54,355 bases of DNA from Tubiluchus corallicola (taxonomy: Eukaryota > Priapulida > Priapulimorpha > Priapulimorphida > Tubiluchidae), in assembly GCA_030141605.1 (NCBI GenBank), contig JAQGDQ010001221.1, positions 1 to 54,355 of the forward strand. Reading direction: 5' to 3'. The notes below the pieces were generated by a model. That model had not been told where the DNA came from. It was given only the letters and a program-made list of their open reading frames with translations, and made no database searches. The translations under genes and the position numbers were made by a program. Positions 1 through 8,885 of this stretch are shown one piece after another. Numbering within the stretch: position 1 is the stretch's first letter; every line of letters begins with the position of its first letter.

Positions 1-342
1 CACAATTCTGCAATTTCGCGCCTAAATAACTCGTTTAATTTACGTATTGGTTCATCTCACAATACCAGCTATTCAGACGCAGTTAAGAAACCTGGTCTTC
101 TCTCAACGCCAGTAATTAACGACCCACAGCGAACCTACTCCGTTTCGAACCGGAGAGAGCCATCTGAACGAAGCAGTTTGTACTACACAGAATCGGCTAA
201 AGCTCATTATCCTAATAAATGTTCTACAACACTGCCAAGCCAAAATGAACCGCTGCTGTTAACTCAGGAACCAGTTCTAAAATCCGAGATTGAAAACATA
301 CTAACCAAAGCCTTTAAAGAGCTTATCTCCAAGTTCATATAG
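1..342 (+). CDS. LINE ORF1, C-terminal fragment (partial at window edge)
   Basis: The frame beginning at base 1 is open for 113 codons and ends with TAG at 340-342. The residues are polar and rich in Ser, Asn and Pro, with a short amphipathic helix just before the stop. No zinc knuckle or RRM is visible in this part. Its position about 95 bases before the first ATG of the endonuclease/reverse transcriptase frame suggests it is the tail of the ORF1 RNA-binding protein of the same LINE. This is inferred from position and open frame; I recognise no domain. Confidence 0.45.
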   Translation, partial: HNSAISRLNNSFNLRIGSSHNTSYSDAVKKPGLLSTPVINDPQRTYSVSNRREPSERSSLYYTESAKAHYPNKCSTTLPSQNEPLLLTQEPVLKSEIENILTKAFKELISKFI

Positions 343-437
343 GCCTAGTATCGTTTAGCTTGGTTTTAGACATTACTCTGAACTTTAAAGCTAGTCTGCG
401 TAAACCTGTTATAAAACTCTTTTTTTACTATTCTATT

Positions 438-2432
438 ATGATTTTAATGATGACACTGAATAACAGAAAATTTTTAGCACTGCTGCTAGTGAATTTTTAC
501 ATAATATGGCAAAATAGGCCAATCCATCCTAACTCGTGTAAAGATTATAACGTAACAATTGTGTATACTAGTATTATAATAACAATTATCTCACCCACGT
601 TATTACATAATAGGAAATATTTACTTCTTATAGTACTGTATTCTATACAAGCCCTTTTACTCACAACCGATATTAGTATCCTTATGATCGTTCTAAAATT
701 AATTTACCACGCATGTGTAACGTTTTACTGTGTAAGCTTGATACTATGCTGCTGTATTACTGCAAAAAAACTGCAAGTTAAAGTTATTTTATTTGTGTTA
801 ATAGGTACATTTTGGAAACCATACGAATTTACTTCTTGTATCATAGTTGATATTTCTAACGTATCTTATCATAAAATTACCAAATTTATTTGTGATTATG
901 GGAGCCTTTGTATATTTAACGCCAAATATCAAACAGTTAAGTTCTTTTATTGTAACTATGCTTACGTCTTAGTTATACTACGTACATTACTATACATACT
1001 AAAACTGAAAATGATCTACGTAACAGTAATTTGTAATGTAATGACTAAAGGTAATTTAAACAACTTTTTCATTGCTTTTCCTGTAAATAGCTATAGAATA
1101 AGACACTCTATGCAATTTATTTTAAAAAGATTTGTATCCATCTTAAAAGTTGTGTACCTCAGTGCTATAAGACAAATGCGTCATGTCAATCTAAAATACG
1201 TAGCTCTAAAAAAATTGGAAAAATTACAGATTTCATCTAAATTTGAAAGCACTCTATACTCATGTTCTGAACTGGCTTACATTTTAACCATAATTCGTTT
1301 ACTACTTATACTTGGTGGTATCGAAACTAACCCTGGACCCATTTTGCCAAATAATAATAATAACACCAACAATAATAATACCAGTGATGAGCTAAAAAAA
1401 TTCATGATTACTTATAAAAAGAACATCAAATTTCTAAATATAAATATTCAAAGTCTCGTCAAAAAACACTGGCTGCTGAAAGATACAATTCACGCCACCG
1501 AAAATCTGATTGTTGGCATAACAGAAACTTGGCTACATAAACAAATACTTAGCAACACTATAGAATTACCTAATCACACATTAATAAGAAGAGATAGATG
1601 TAAAAATAAGAAAGGTGGAGGGGTTGCAATGTATATACCTTCACACCTGAGACCACAAGAAATGAAAGGCATCAGAACCGGCAAGATTGAATCTGTTTGG
1701 TGCAGCATTGAGAACTATGTAATAGGAACCATATATAGACCACCCAATCTCAAACACAAAACATTTTTCAAATATTTTAGTGAAGAACTAGAACGCAGTG
1801 TTTTCGAAAATAAAAAAGTTCTTATAATGGGCGATTTCAACCTTGATATTTTAGCTACTAACACACTGGCATACAAAACATACACAGAGCTCTTAAAACA
1901 ATATAATGTCCACATACTTAACAACAATAAACCTACTCGAATTTCTAAAACATCAGCCACAGTAATCGACCATTTCATTTCGAATAGTAACAATAATTTC
2001 GTAGCATATGATACTTTCCCGTGTGATTATTCAGATCATCATTTCACAATATTAGTAGATAAAATGACCCCACAGCATAATAATAACCAAAATTCAGTCT
2101 GGCATTTAATGAGAGACTACGCCCAATACAACAAACATTCATACTTAATCGACTTAGCAAAAATGAACTGGACCTCCATATATATAACTGATAAAATAGA
2201 TACACAAGTTAATATTCTGACATATAATGTCGAATATTGCCTTAATGTACATGCACCATATAAAAACGTAAAGCAAATCCCACAACAAAGCAAACTCAAT
2301 AACGAAAGTACCTGGACAACACCTGAACTTGACAAACTAAGAATAGCGAAAAACAGAATGTATAATATATGGGAAAAGAACAAAACTAAAAACAATCATA
2401 ACAATTATAAAAAAAAAGAGAAATCAATTTAA
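438..2432 (+). CDS. LINE ORF2, N-terminal part: hydrophobic leader, 2A-like motif, APE endonuclease (frameshifted end)
   Basis: The frame is open from 360, and the first ATG is at 438. About 290 residues of strongly hydrophobic Ile/Leu/Val/Tyr/Cys-rich sequence come first, with several possible membrane segments. A 2A-like GGIETNPGP follows at 1314-1340. Next is an apurinic-type endonuclease carrying the expected boxes: an Asn box (NINIQS), ETW, RRDR, GGGVAMY, YRPPN, MGDFN and SDHH. This endonuclease nicks target DNA for target-primed reverse transcription. The frame ends at 2432 because of a slip in an A-run near 2410, and the linker resumes in another frame. Endonuclease identity is secure. 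The role of the hydrophobic leader is unknown. Confidence 0.85.
   Translation: MILMMTLNNRKFLALLLVNFYIIWQNRPIHPNSCKDYNVTIVYTSIIITIISPTLLHNRKYLLLIVLYSIQALLLTTDISILMIVLKLIYHACVTFYCVSLILCCCITAKKLQVKVILFVLIGTFWKPYEFTSCIIVDISNVSYHKITKFICDYGSLCIFNAKYQTVKFFYCNYAYVLVILRTLLYILKLKMIYVTVICNVMTKGNLNNFFIAFPVNSYRIRHSMQFILKRFVSILKVVYLSAIRQMRHVNLKYVALKKLEKLQISSKFESTLYSCSELAYILTIIRLLLILGGIETNPGPILPNNNNNTNNNNTSDELKKFMITYKKNIKFLNINIQSLVKKHWLLKDTIHATENLIVGITETWLHKQILSNTIELPNHTLIRRDRCKNKKGGGVAMYIPSHLRPQEMKGIRTGKIESVWCSIENYVIGTIYRPPNLKHKTFFKYFSEELERSVFENKKVLIMGDFNLDILATNTLAYKTYTELLKQYNVHILNNNKPTRISKTSATVIDHFISNSNNNFVAYDTFPCDYSDHHFTILVDKMTPQHNNNQNSVWHLMRDYAQYNKHSYLIDLAKMNWTSIYITDKIDTQVNILTYNVEYCLNVHAPYKNVKQIPQQSKLNNESTWTTPELDKLRIAKNRMYNIWEKNKTKNNHNNYKKKEKSI
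1290..1340 (+). other. 2A-like ribosome-skipping motif in LINE ORF2
   Basis: The residues read LLLILGGIETNPGP. The canonical 2A core is D-x-E-x-N-P-G-P, and 2A-like sequences are established in APE-type LINEs of sea urchins and other invertebrates. Here the first Asp of the core is Gly, while E-x-N-P-G-P is intact and the upstream stretch is the usual hydrophobic helix. If active, it would release the hydrophobic leader from the endonuclease/reverse transcriptase. The Asp-to-Gly change may weaken it. Confidence 0.7.
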
Positions 2433-2448
2433 TAATCTTAATAAATGC

Positions 2449-3555
2449 TTGAAAAATAAACATATACGACAACAATGTAAAAACGCAACAAATACCAAAG
2501 AAAAATGGAAAATTATTAACAATGTAATAAATAAATGCCGTAACAAACTAACGCGTGTTGATGAAATTAAGATCAACAACACTGTTATTACAAAACCCAA
2601 AGATATTGCCAACGCGCTAAATGCAATATTCCTGAATCTTGGAAATTTTAAGGGAGTGGCTTCTCATATTAGCAATAATATAATTAATAAATTAAAAAAC
2701 AAATCGTCTAACACAGTATTCTCATTCAAAAGCGTCACAGTAGGAGAAATCAACGACATATTAAATAACCTAAGTTCCAACAAAGGGAGTGGACCATCAG
2801 ATATTCCTATCAAAATTCTAAAAGATAGCGCATCTGTAATAGCCCCGCATATGACTTACATTGCTAATCAGATAATTATGAGAGGCGAATTTCCAACGGT
2901 ATGTAAAATGGCAAACGTGACTTCAATCCATAAAAAAGATCCAAAATGTGATCCCATGAATTATCGCCCAATTTCCGTAATCCATTGTTTCGGCAAAGTT
3001 TGGGAAAGGGTAATTTATGATCAGATAAATTCATATGTAAATAAACATGAACTTTTATCAAAACATCAGTTTGGCTTCCGTAAACACCATTCAACCATTG
3101 ACGCCCTAATACACACAACAGAAAATTGGAGACATAGTTTAGACAACAAGCAATACATTTTAGCAGCATTTTTTGATTTAAGTAAAGCTTTCGATAGCAT
3201 TAATCACGAACTACTTTACGATAATTTAAAACAAATCGGATTAGATTCGATATCGTTAAAACTGATACAAAATTATCTCAAAGATAGACAACAACGAGTA
3301 AAGTTAGATACAACCAACTTTTCTGACTGGGCCACGTTAAACAGAGGTATACCGCAAGGAACACTACTAGGTCCGTTATTATTTTGCCTGTATATAAACA
3401 ACATATCCAGTGTATTAAAACACTCACAAATAACGCAATACGCTGATGACACTACAATCTACATAGCCCATGAAAATGTCCAAACTGCAAAAAATTATTT
3501 AGAAGAAGATATAAAAAATATAAATATGGCATTTAGTCATTACAAGCTAAAATGA
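2449..3555 (+). pseudogene. LINE ORF2, reverse transcriptase domain (middle part, frameshifted at both ends)
   Basis: This 368-codon open stretch carries the fingers and palm of a non-LTR reverse transcriptase. It shows the KGSGPSDIP box, NYRPIS, QFGFRKHHST, FFDLSKAFDS, GIPQGTLLGPLLF and the catalytic QYADDT. It is joined upstream to the endonuclease frame by a slip in an A-run. It ends at TGA 3553-3555, where one A appears to be missing before the next frame starts. The protein would copy element RNA at the nicked target. All catalytic boxes are intact, so the damage is recent or the shifts are sequencing or recoding events. Confidence 0.88.
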
Positions 3556-4355
3556 ATAATGACAAAACAGAATTCATGATACTGTCACCCTCATTAAATA
3601 CTAATGATGCATCATCAACCACTTTTACAATAGATAATGCTGTAATCAAACAAACTAACAATGTTAAATTCCTGGGCATACAAGTAGACAATAATCTTTC
3701 ATGGGATGATCACTTTAATAACATATACACAAAAATGGCATCTAGCACATCATATCTCCGACAAGTTAAAGGGCAACTAACAAAGGAAACTAAAACACTA
3801 ATATATAAAACTTTAGTTCTACCACACTTCTTATATGGATGTACGCTACTTCAAAAAACCAAAAGAGAAAGTTACTTAAAATTAAATCTCCTTCAAAACT
3901 ATGCGTTGAGATTGATAGCTGGGTACTCATACAAACACAAGGCAGGTAGACAAAAATTCAAAGCTTCAACAACTAACCTGAGAAAAACTTTAAAATTCCC
4001 AATCATTGAAGCACACAAAGAATATTTTACTCTGCTTTTTATATTTAAATACATTAACAACATCAGCAAACCATTCCAGAATAACAGATTTACCTTTTTT
4101 CCAAATCCTATCGTTAATTCCAGAACATACAATCTAAAACAAATTAGGACAAATACCCACTATGGAACGAACTCTGTAATCAAACAAGCAATTTTACTTT
4201 GGAATTCTCTACCATTACAGGTTAAACAAATCAAGTCCCTATCAGCGTTTAAAACAAAATTAAAATCACTAATATTAACCAGATATGAAATACCATCACA
4301 CCAGTACGACAACATACACACTAATTCCGAATTCATATACCCACGGCCATATTAA
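3552..4355 (+). pseudogene. LINE ORF2, thumb and C-terminal domain
   Basis: This frame overlaps the previous one by four bases and begins with NNDKTEFMIL, the conserved segment that follows the YADD box in CR1/L2-type enzymes. VKFLGIQVDNNLSW and the late LWNSLP motif follow, ending at TAA 4353-4355. It completes the reverse transcriptase C-terminus. Its separation from the upstream frame is explained by a single-base loss in the AAAA run near 3550. It is not an independent gene. Confidence 0.85.
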
Positions 4356-4575
4356 TTAAATCATAGTTTTTTTTTATATTTTTTTGTGTATAGTTGTAAA
4401 TATGTTTGATTTTATTCATCATTACTGCACAGTAGTTTAGATTGCACTGACGCATTTGCCTTCAGCAGTGTAAGTTTTTATTAACTAACACTGATTGATT
4501 ATCTCTATAAAGTTTTTATCAGTGATTATCAATGTTTTTAATGGCAAATAAAGATTATTATATATATATATATAT
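4356..4575 (+). other. LINE-1 3' UTR and (TA)n tail
   Basis: Noncoding sequence of about 200 bases follows the ORF2 stop and ends with AATAAAG, ATTATTA and a (TA)n run at 4557-4575. CR1/L2-type LINEs end in short tandem repeats rather than poly(A). No target-site duplication could be assigned because the left end is outside the window. Confidence 0.6.
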
Positions 4576-4969
4576 CGTTGGATTACCGTCATCGAGAGTG
4601 CGTCATCATTTGCACGTGCTACCCCCACTAACACCTCCCTTCTCTATTATTAGACTAGAGAATATATTTGCTGTACTGTGATTAATTGTTATTGTTAACT
4701 ATTTCTTTTCTCCTGGTTAAAGTAGTAATCAATTAAATTTTGTTATATACAGCTTAATAGTTGGTTTGGTATTCTATCTACCATCGAATATTACTAGCTC
4801 ATTAAGACTCGTAGGCTCGGGTTCCGCGTGCCCCCGTATGAAACAACAATGCCTTAGCCCGACTCCAGGATTCTAATAGTAAATTATCTAACACTATAGA
4901 ACCCCAGAACCACGTGTTACACCTCGTTTATAGGGCGGTCGTGCCTGCTTTATTATTATATATATATAT
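4576..4969. other. Unassigned spacer between two LINEs
   Basis: No open reading frame or recognisable repeat family was found. It is slightly more GC-rich than its neighbours around 4810-4850. It is bounded on both sides by (TA)n runs (4557-4575 and 4953-4971), so it may be a 5' UTR piece of another LINE or another insertion. I cannot decide between these. Confidence 0.4.
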
Positions 4970-6818
4970 ATTCAAAGAATCATCAAAAAAACAATATTAC
5001 ACTGAAGCATTGCAAAAACACAAGAATAACATGAAAAAAACTTGGGAAACAATAAACAGTATTATAAAAACTGATCCAAAAACACGACAAACACCAAGTA
5101 AGTTAACAATAAATAATGTGGACTATACAGATACATATGATATTGCCAGTAAACTAAATGAGTTTTTTGTAAATATAGGCCCTGACATGGCTGCCAAAAT
5201 ACCTAAACCTAACGTTAATTTTACTGACTTTTTAAAAAACCCTAACCCAAATTCTTTTTTCATTAATCCTATTACTGAAAATGAAACATGCACACTTTTA
5301 AACACACTTAATTCAAACAAATCACCAGGACCACAAAATATACCAATATCTTTTTTTAAATCTGCAAGTCAAATTATTTCACCAATACTCACATTACTGT
5401 TTAATAAATCGGTTAATGCTGGAACTTTTCCAAATATATTAAAAATAGCAAAAGTTATTCCTTTATATAAAACTGGCTCTCCACATGAACCTGGCAATTA
5501 CAGACCAATATCTCTCTTATCACCAGTATCAAAAGTTTTTGAGAGGCTAATTTACAAGAGATTATACCAGTTTGTTGTGAAAAGTAATATCCTAAGTAAA
5601 TACCAGTTTGGTTTCAGAAAAAATTATTCAACTGCCCTTGCTGTATCCGAATTAATTGACACGATCTCTCTAGACACTGACAAAAAATTACTGAATTGCG
5701 GAATATTTTTAGACTTATCAAAAGCTTTTGATACCGTACAGCATAGTATACTAATAGCCAAATTAAACCATTATGGCATCAGAGGTCTACCTTTGCAACT
5801 AATTCAGTCATATCTAACTAACAGAAAACAATTCATATCTATTAACAATGTATCATCAGACTATAAACACATATCGTGTGGAGTGCCACAAGGCTCTAAT
5901 TTAGGACCTCTTCTATTCTTAATTTATATTAACGATCTTCCCACATGCAGCAACTTTCGAACCCGAATATTTGCCGATGACACTAATTTGTTCATGTCTG
6001 ACTCCAATATAAATAATTTGCAAAAATCTGTTAATGACGAAATGAAAAAAATAGACCTGTGGATGAGGGCAAACCAGCTATCAATTAACTACAAAAAAAC
6101 CAAATTTATGATAATCAACAATAAGCAAATTAACAATGCTAATAATCCAAAATTTCATATTATAATAAACAAACACAAAATTGAAGAAACAGACAACATC
6201 AAATACTTGGGCCTACTCATTGATAATAAATTAACATGGGAACCACATATAAAACACATAACATACAAATTAAGTCGAATTACTGGAATAATTTTAAAAG
6301 TAAGGCACTACGTTGACCAATATATTCTGAAACTTCTATATAATTCGTTAGTTTTCCCTTATTTACAATATTCCATCTTAACATGGGGTACGGCTTTTGC
6401 ATCAATTCAAAAATTAATACAGACACAACAAAACAAAATAGTAAAACTAATAACTTTTGCTCGCAAATATGATCATGCTACACCATCGTTCGTAAAATTA
6501 GAAATTTTAAAAGTAAGAGATATTTACAATCTTGAGTTGTTCAAATTTATGTATAAATTCAATGCTGGTTTATTACCCGAACTTTTTAGTGAATATTTCA
6601 CTAATGTTTCTGATATACATTCCTACTCCACAAGAGCTGCTTCTAATGAACAGTATTTTGTGGAGAGATTTTTTACCCGACATGGTTTCAATAGCTTAAA
6701 ATCACGAGGAGTTAAATTATGGAACTCGTTGCCAAAAGATACCTTTGGAGGTAGCTTATTTTCTGCTTCCAAAAAATACAGAAAATTCTTACTAAATGAA
6801 TATACCTGTAATACATAA
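4914..6818 (+). CDS. LINE-2 reverse transcriptase (uninterrupted, N-terminally truncated)
   Basis: The open frame runs from 4914, and LINE-derived sequence starts near 4972. Visible boxes are KSPGPQNIP, NYRPISLL, QFGFRKNYST, FLDLSKAFDT, GVPQGSNLGPLLFLIYINDL and the catalytic FADDTN. The thumb (IKYLGLLIDNKLTW) and a C-terminal GVKLWNSLP motif follow, with TAA at 6816-6818. The first 17 or so codons (MLHLVYRAVVPALLL and on) come from flanking sequence and the TA repeat. No endonuclease domain is present, so the copy could not move by itself although its polymerase is unbroken. No promoter is visible. Confidence 0.88.
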   Translation: MLHLVYRAVVPALLLYIYIFKESSKKQYYTEALQKHKNNMKKTWETINSIIKTDPKTRQTPSKLTINNVDYTDTYDIASKLNEFFVNIGPDMAAKIPKPNVNFTDFLKNPNPNSFFINPITENETCTLLNTLNSNKSPGPQNIPISFFKSASQIISPILTLLFNKSVNAGTFPNILKIAKVIPLYKTGSPHEPGNYRPISLLSPVSKVFERLIYKRLYQFVVKSNILSKYQFGFRKNYSTALAVSELIDTISLDTDKKLLNCGIFLDLSKAFDTVQHSILIAKLNHYGIRGLPLQLIQSYLTNRKQFISINNVSSDYKHISCGVPQGSNLGPLLFLIYINDLPTCSNFRTRIFADDTNLFMSDSNINNLQKSVNDEMKKIDLWMRANQLSINYKKTKFMIINNKQINNANNPKFHIIINKHKIEETDNIKYLGLLIDNKLTWEPHIKHITYKLSRITGIILKVRHYVDQYILKLLYNSLVFPYLQYSILTWGTAFASIQKLIQTQQNKIVKLITFARKYDHATPSFVKLEILKVRDIYNLELFKFMYKFNAGLLPELFSEYFTNVSDIHSYSTRAASNEQYFVERFFTRHGFNSLKSRGVKLWNSLPKDTFGGSLFSASKKYRKFLLNEYTCNT

Positions 6819-7189
6819 CTTGTAAGACTAATAAGCAAGCTATCAAGTGTTTTTTTTTCTCATCTCCTAAGTAATTGTTGCTCTTTCTTATACTAACCTT
6901 TTCTCTTAAATTTTCTATATTACACTTTTTTGATACTTATTTTATCTCTCCATACAGTCAAAATCCCCTGTCATTAAGGCCCCTATTTGAAAATATATGT
7001 AATAATCATAATTACTTGTATTAATTGTATTGTTTTGTTTAGATTTAGGTGTCATCTAACTTTATTATTTTTTGTTTTCACTTATACTGTTTTCATTTAT
7101 ACTGTTTAATATTATTATTTCTTTCCTATTTGATTTTGTTATCCGCAGTCTCACCATTTACTTTTAATATACTAATTTAATTATAAGAC

Positions 7190-7231
7190 AGGGCAGGAGA
7201 CTAGATGACCCTATGGTCCTTCCCTGCCCTG
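7190..7231 (+). other. 3' UTR hairpin of LINE-2
   Basis: GGGCAGG at 7191-7197 pairs with CCTGCCC at 7223-7229, and the inner GACC pairs with GGTC around a CTAT loop. 3'-terminal stem-loops are the recognition site for reverse transcriptase in eel UnaL2 and relatives. A similar stem is found at the same place in LINE-3 (8760-8800). Confidence 0.6.
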
Positions 7232-7300
7232 CTCCACTACTATAATTAAGTAATATTTAAAAAAACTTGTCATGTCAAACAAATGGAGAAAATAAATGTT

Positions 7301-7323
7301 CTATGTCTATGTCTATGTCTATG
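7301..7323 (+). repeat. (TATGTC)n tail of LINE-2
   Basis: About four copies of CTATGT follow AATAAATGTT and mark the 3' terminus of LINE-2. The next LINE fragment begins directly after it. Confidence 0.75.
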
Positions 7324-7341
7324 ATATTCACACTTATGAAA

Positions 7342-7509
7342 CTCAAGCAGCAACAACAGGCCCGATATAAAACATCATTTGGCCTAAACGCACTGCAACA
7401 TAATGGAGTCAAACTCTGGAATGCCTTAGATACTTCAATAACCACCGGCACATCTTTATTACAAATAAGTGAAATGTACAAGAAGCAACTAATTGAAAAT
7501 TACATTTAG
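7342..7509 (+). pseudogene. LINE ORF2 C-terminus remnant (LINE-3)
   Basis: The frame from 7342 encodes about 55 residues ending in a TAG stop at 7507-7509. It contains NGVKLWNAL and a short basic tail, matching the GVKLWNSLP C-terminal motif of the neighbouring LINE-2 reverse transcriptase. An ATG further upstream in this frame lies in the (TATGTC)n tail of LINE-2 and is not a real start. Confidence 0.65.
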
Positions 7510-7839
7510 TATACTGCAGTTAAATTTAATTGAACTGGAAAATAACATAATGAATATTGTTTAAAGTTGTATTTTTGTACAGTACAAAGTGTTTGTGAGT
7601 TGGTCACTTTTTTATTTATTCTTTGTGTTGTTTAGAAGGGGATTACATCCAAAAAAATCAAGTGAACCTAAATGAATTGTCTTTGTCGAAGGCATGTAGA
7701 AATCTTTTGGACTGTAAGTACCCATATTGAAAAAGTTTTATTTATTGCATGAATATATTCGGTTACCCTGCTTTGTCTTTGGATTGAATGTTGCATCACA
7801 TAAATTCAGCTCGCCAAATTATGTATTTTGTTCTAGCCC

Positions 7840-8470
7840 TGTTTTGATTTATTTAGTTTCGCCTTACCTGATTTTTGTTACTGTTGCTTGATATATGTTT
7901 TGCTTCAAGCTGAATTTTGTTTTTGCTCCTGAGTTTGATTTTTGTTGCTTTTGTTTGATGTAATTTTTGCCCTAAGATGAATTCTGCTTTGCTTCGCTTG
8001 TGGTAATTTCTTTTTACTTTCAATTGAATTGCGTTTGCTTTATAAAATTTTTACTCTGAGTTTGATTTTGTTGCTTTTGTTTGATGTAATTTTTTGGTAT
8101 AAGTTAAATTCCGTTTTGCTTTGCTTGTGGTAACTTCCTTTTATTCTGAGTTGAACTGCGTTTTTGCTTTGAGTAGATTTTTGTTGCTTTGTTTGATATT
8201 ATTTTTTGCTCTACATTGAATTCCATTAATTTTTTGCTTGATGTTATGGTTTGTTTATGCTTTGAATTGCGTTTTCATTTTGAGTTGATTTTTGTTGCTT
8301 TTGCTTGATATAATTTTTTGCTTTAAGTTGAATTCTGTTTTACTTTGCTTGTGATAACTTCTTTTTACCTTGAGTTGAATTGCATTTTGCTTGATATAAT
8401 CCTTTTATCATTTGATAATTTTTGCTTGCCTTGAATAATTGTGCTTGTTTTTTGCTTTCATTTGATATGA
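7840..8470 (+). repeat. T-rich imperfect minisatellite in LINE-3 3' UTR
   Basis: The phrase TTTGTTGCTTTTGTTTGATG recurs with variation at about 7931, 8057, 8171 and 8282, giving a period of about 111-126 bases. A second phrase, GAATT-C-TTTTGCTTTGCTTGTGGTAA, recurs in phase with it. The coding-sense strand is very T-rich and poor in C. No reading frame is kept. Confidence 0.7.
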
Positions 8471-8759
8471 GATATATTTATTGATTTTTTGTATTGTATC
8501 TTGACATTACTGTTTCTGTGTTACCATAAATTCATGCATATAGTATAACTATTATTATTATTCAAAATGTAACCTGGTATTCAATTCTTAAGAAATTCTC
8601 GCTTACTATTTTTCCGCCCTTTAAAAATTTGACTAGATTAAACATACATTTCTGCTACTTAGTACTTAATTTAATAACAAATCTATTTTTAATACTATAA
8701 TGTTTTTTTATAAAAACACCTAAAAAATGCACCTGTAAGTAAACTTGTATTTTTAATAA

Positions 8760-8800
8760 GGGGCAGCTGATCAAGTGACCAATAGATCTTTCGCTGCTCC
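8760..8800 (+). other. 3' UTR hairpin of LINE-3
   Basis: GGGGCAGC at 8760-8767 can pair with GCTGCTCC at 8793-8800, with an inner GATC/GATC pairing. It has the same size and placement, about 60-100 bases before the tail, as the LINE-2 hairpin at 7190-7231. Confidence 0.5.
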
Positions 8801-8885
8801 TCTCAGTTGCAATGAAATGTAAAAATAATTATGTCGAATTTTAACTGCTATTGAGAAAATAAAGTTGAATTGAAATGAATTGAAT

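Larger units (their letters stand above)
1..4575 (+). mobile_element. CR1/L2-like non-LTR retrotransposon (LINE-1 of this window), 5'-truncated by window edge, frameshifted
   Basis: Seen: the end of a first ORF, then a second ORF with a 2A-like motif, an APE-type endonuclease, a reverse transcriptase with a YADD box and a conserved C-terminal domain, then a 3' UTR ending in AATAAAGATTATTA and a (TA)n run. This order is that of two-ORF APE-type LINEs of the CR1/L2 group. The second ORF is broken twice by single-base slips, one in an A-run near 2410 and one near 3550, so this copy is dead unless those shifts are read through. The left end lies outside the window, so a full 5' end cannot be judged. 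The exact clade needs a phylogeny. Confidence 0.88.
4970..7326 (+). mobile_element. 5'-truncated LINE with intact reverse transcriptase (LINE-2 of this window)
   Basis: The element starts inside the linker between endonuclease and reverse transcriptase, directly after a (TA)n run, so it is a typical 5' truncation. It holds an uninterrupted reverse transcriptase, a 500-base 3' UTR with a strong hairpin (7190-7231), AATAAA, and a terminal (TATGTC)n repeat at 7301-7323. It differs from LINE-1 of the window in sequence and in its tail repeat. It is probably a different CR1/L2-group family. Confidence 0.87.
7327..8885 (+). mobile_element. LINE-3: C-terminal fragment plus long 3' UTR
   Basis: The fragment starts within the last 60 codons of a CR1/L2-like ORF2, then has a 3' UTR of about 1.37 kb. 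The UTR contains a T-rich minisatellite, a terminal hairpin and the end AATAAAGTTGAATTGAAATG with GAATT-type repeats. It sits directly behind the tail of LINE-2, so it is probably a 5'-truncated insertion into, or next to, that tail. Confidence 0.7.
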
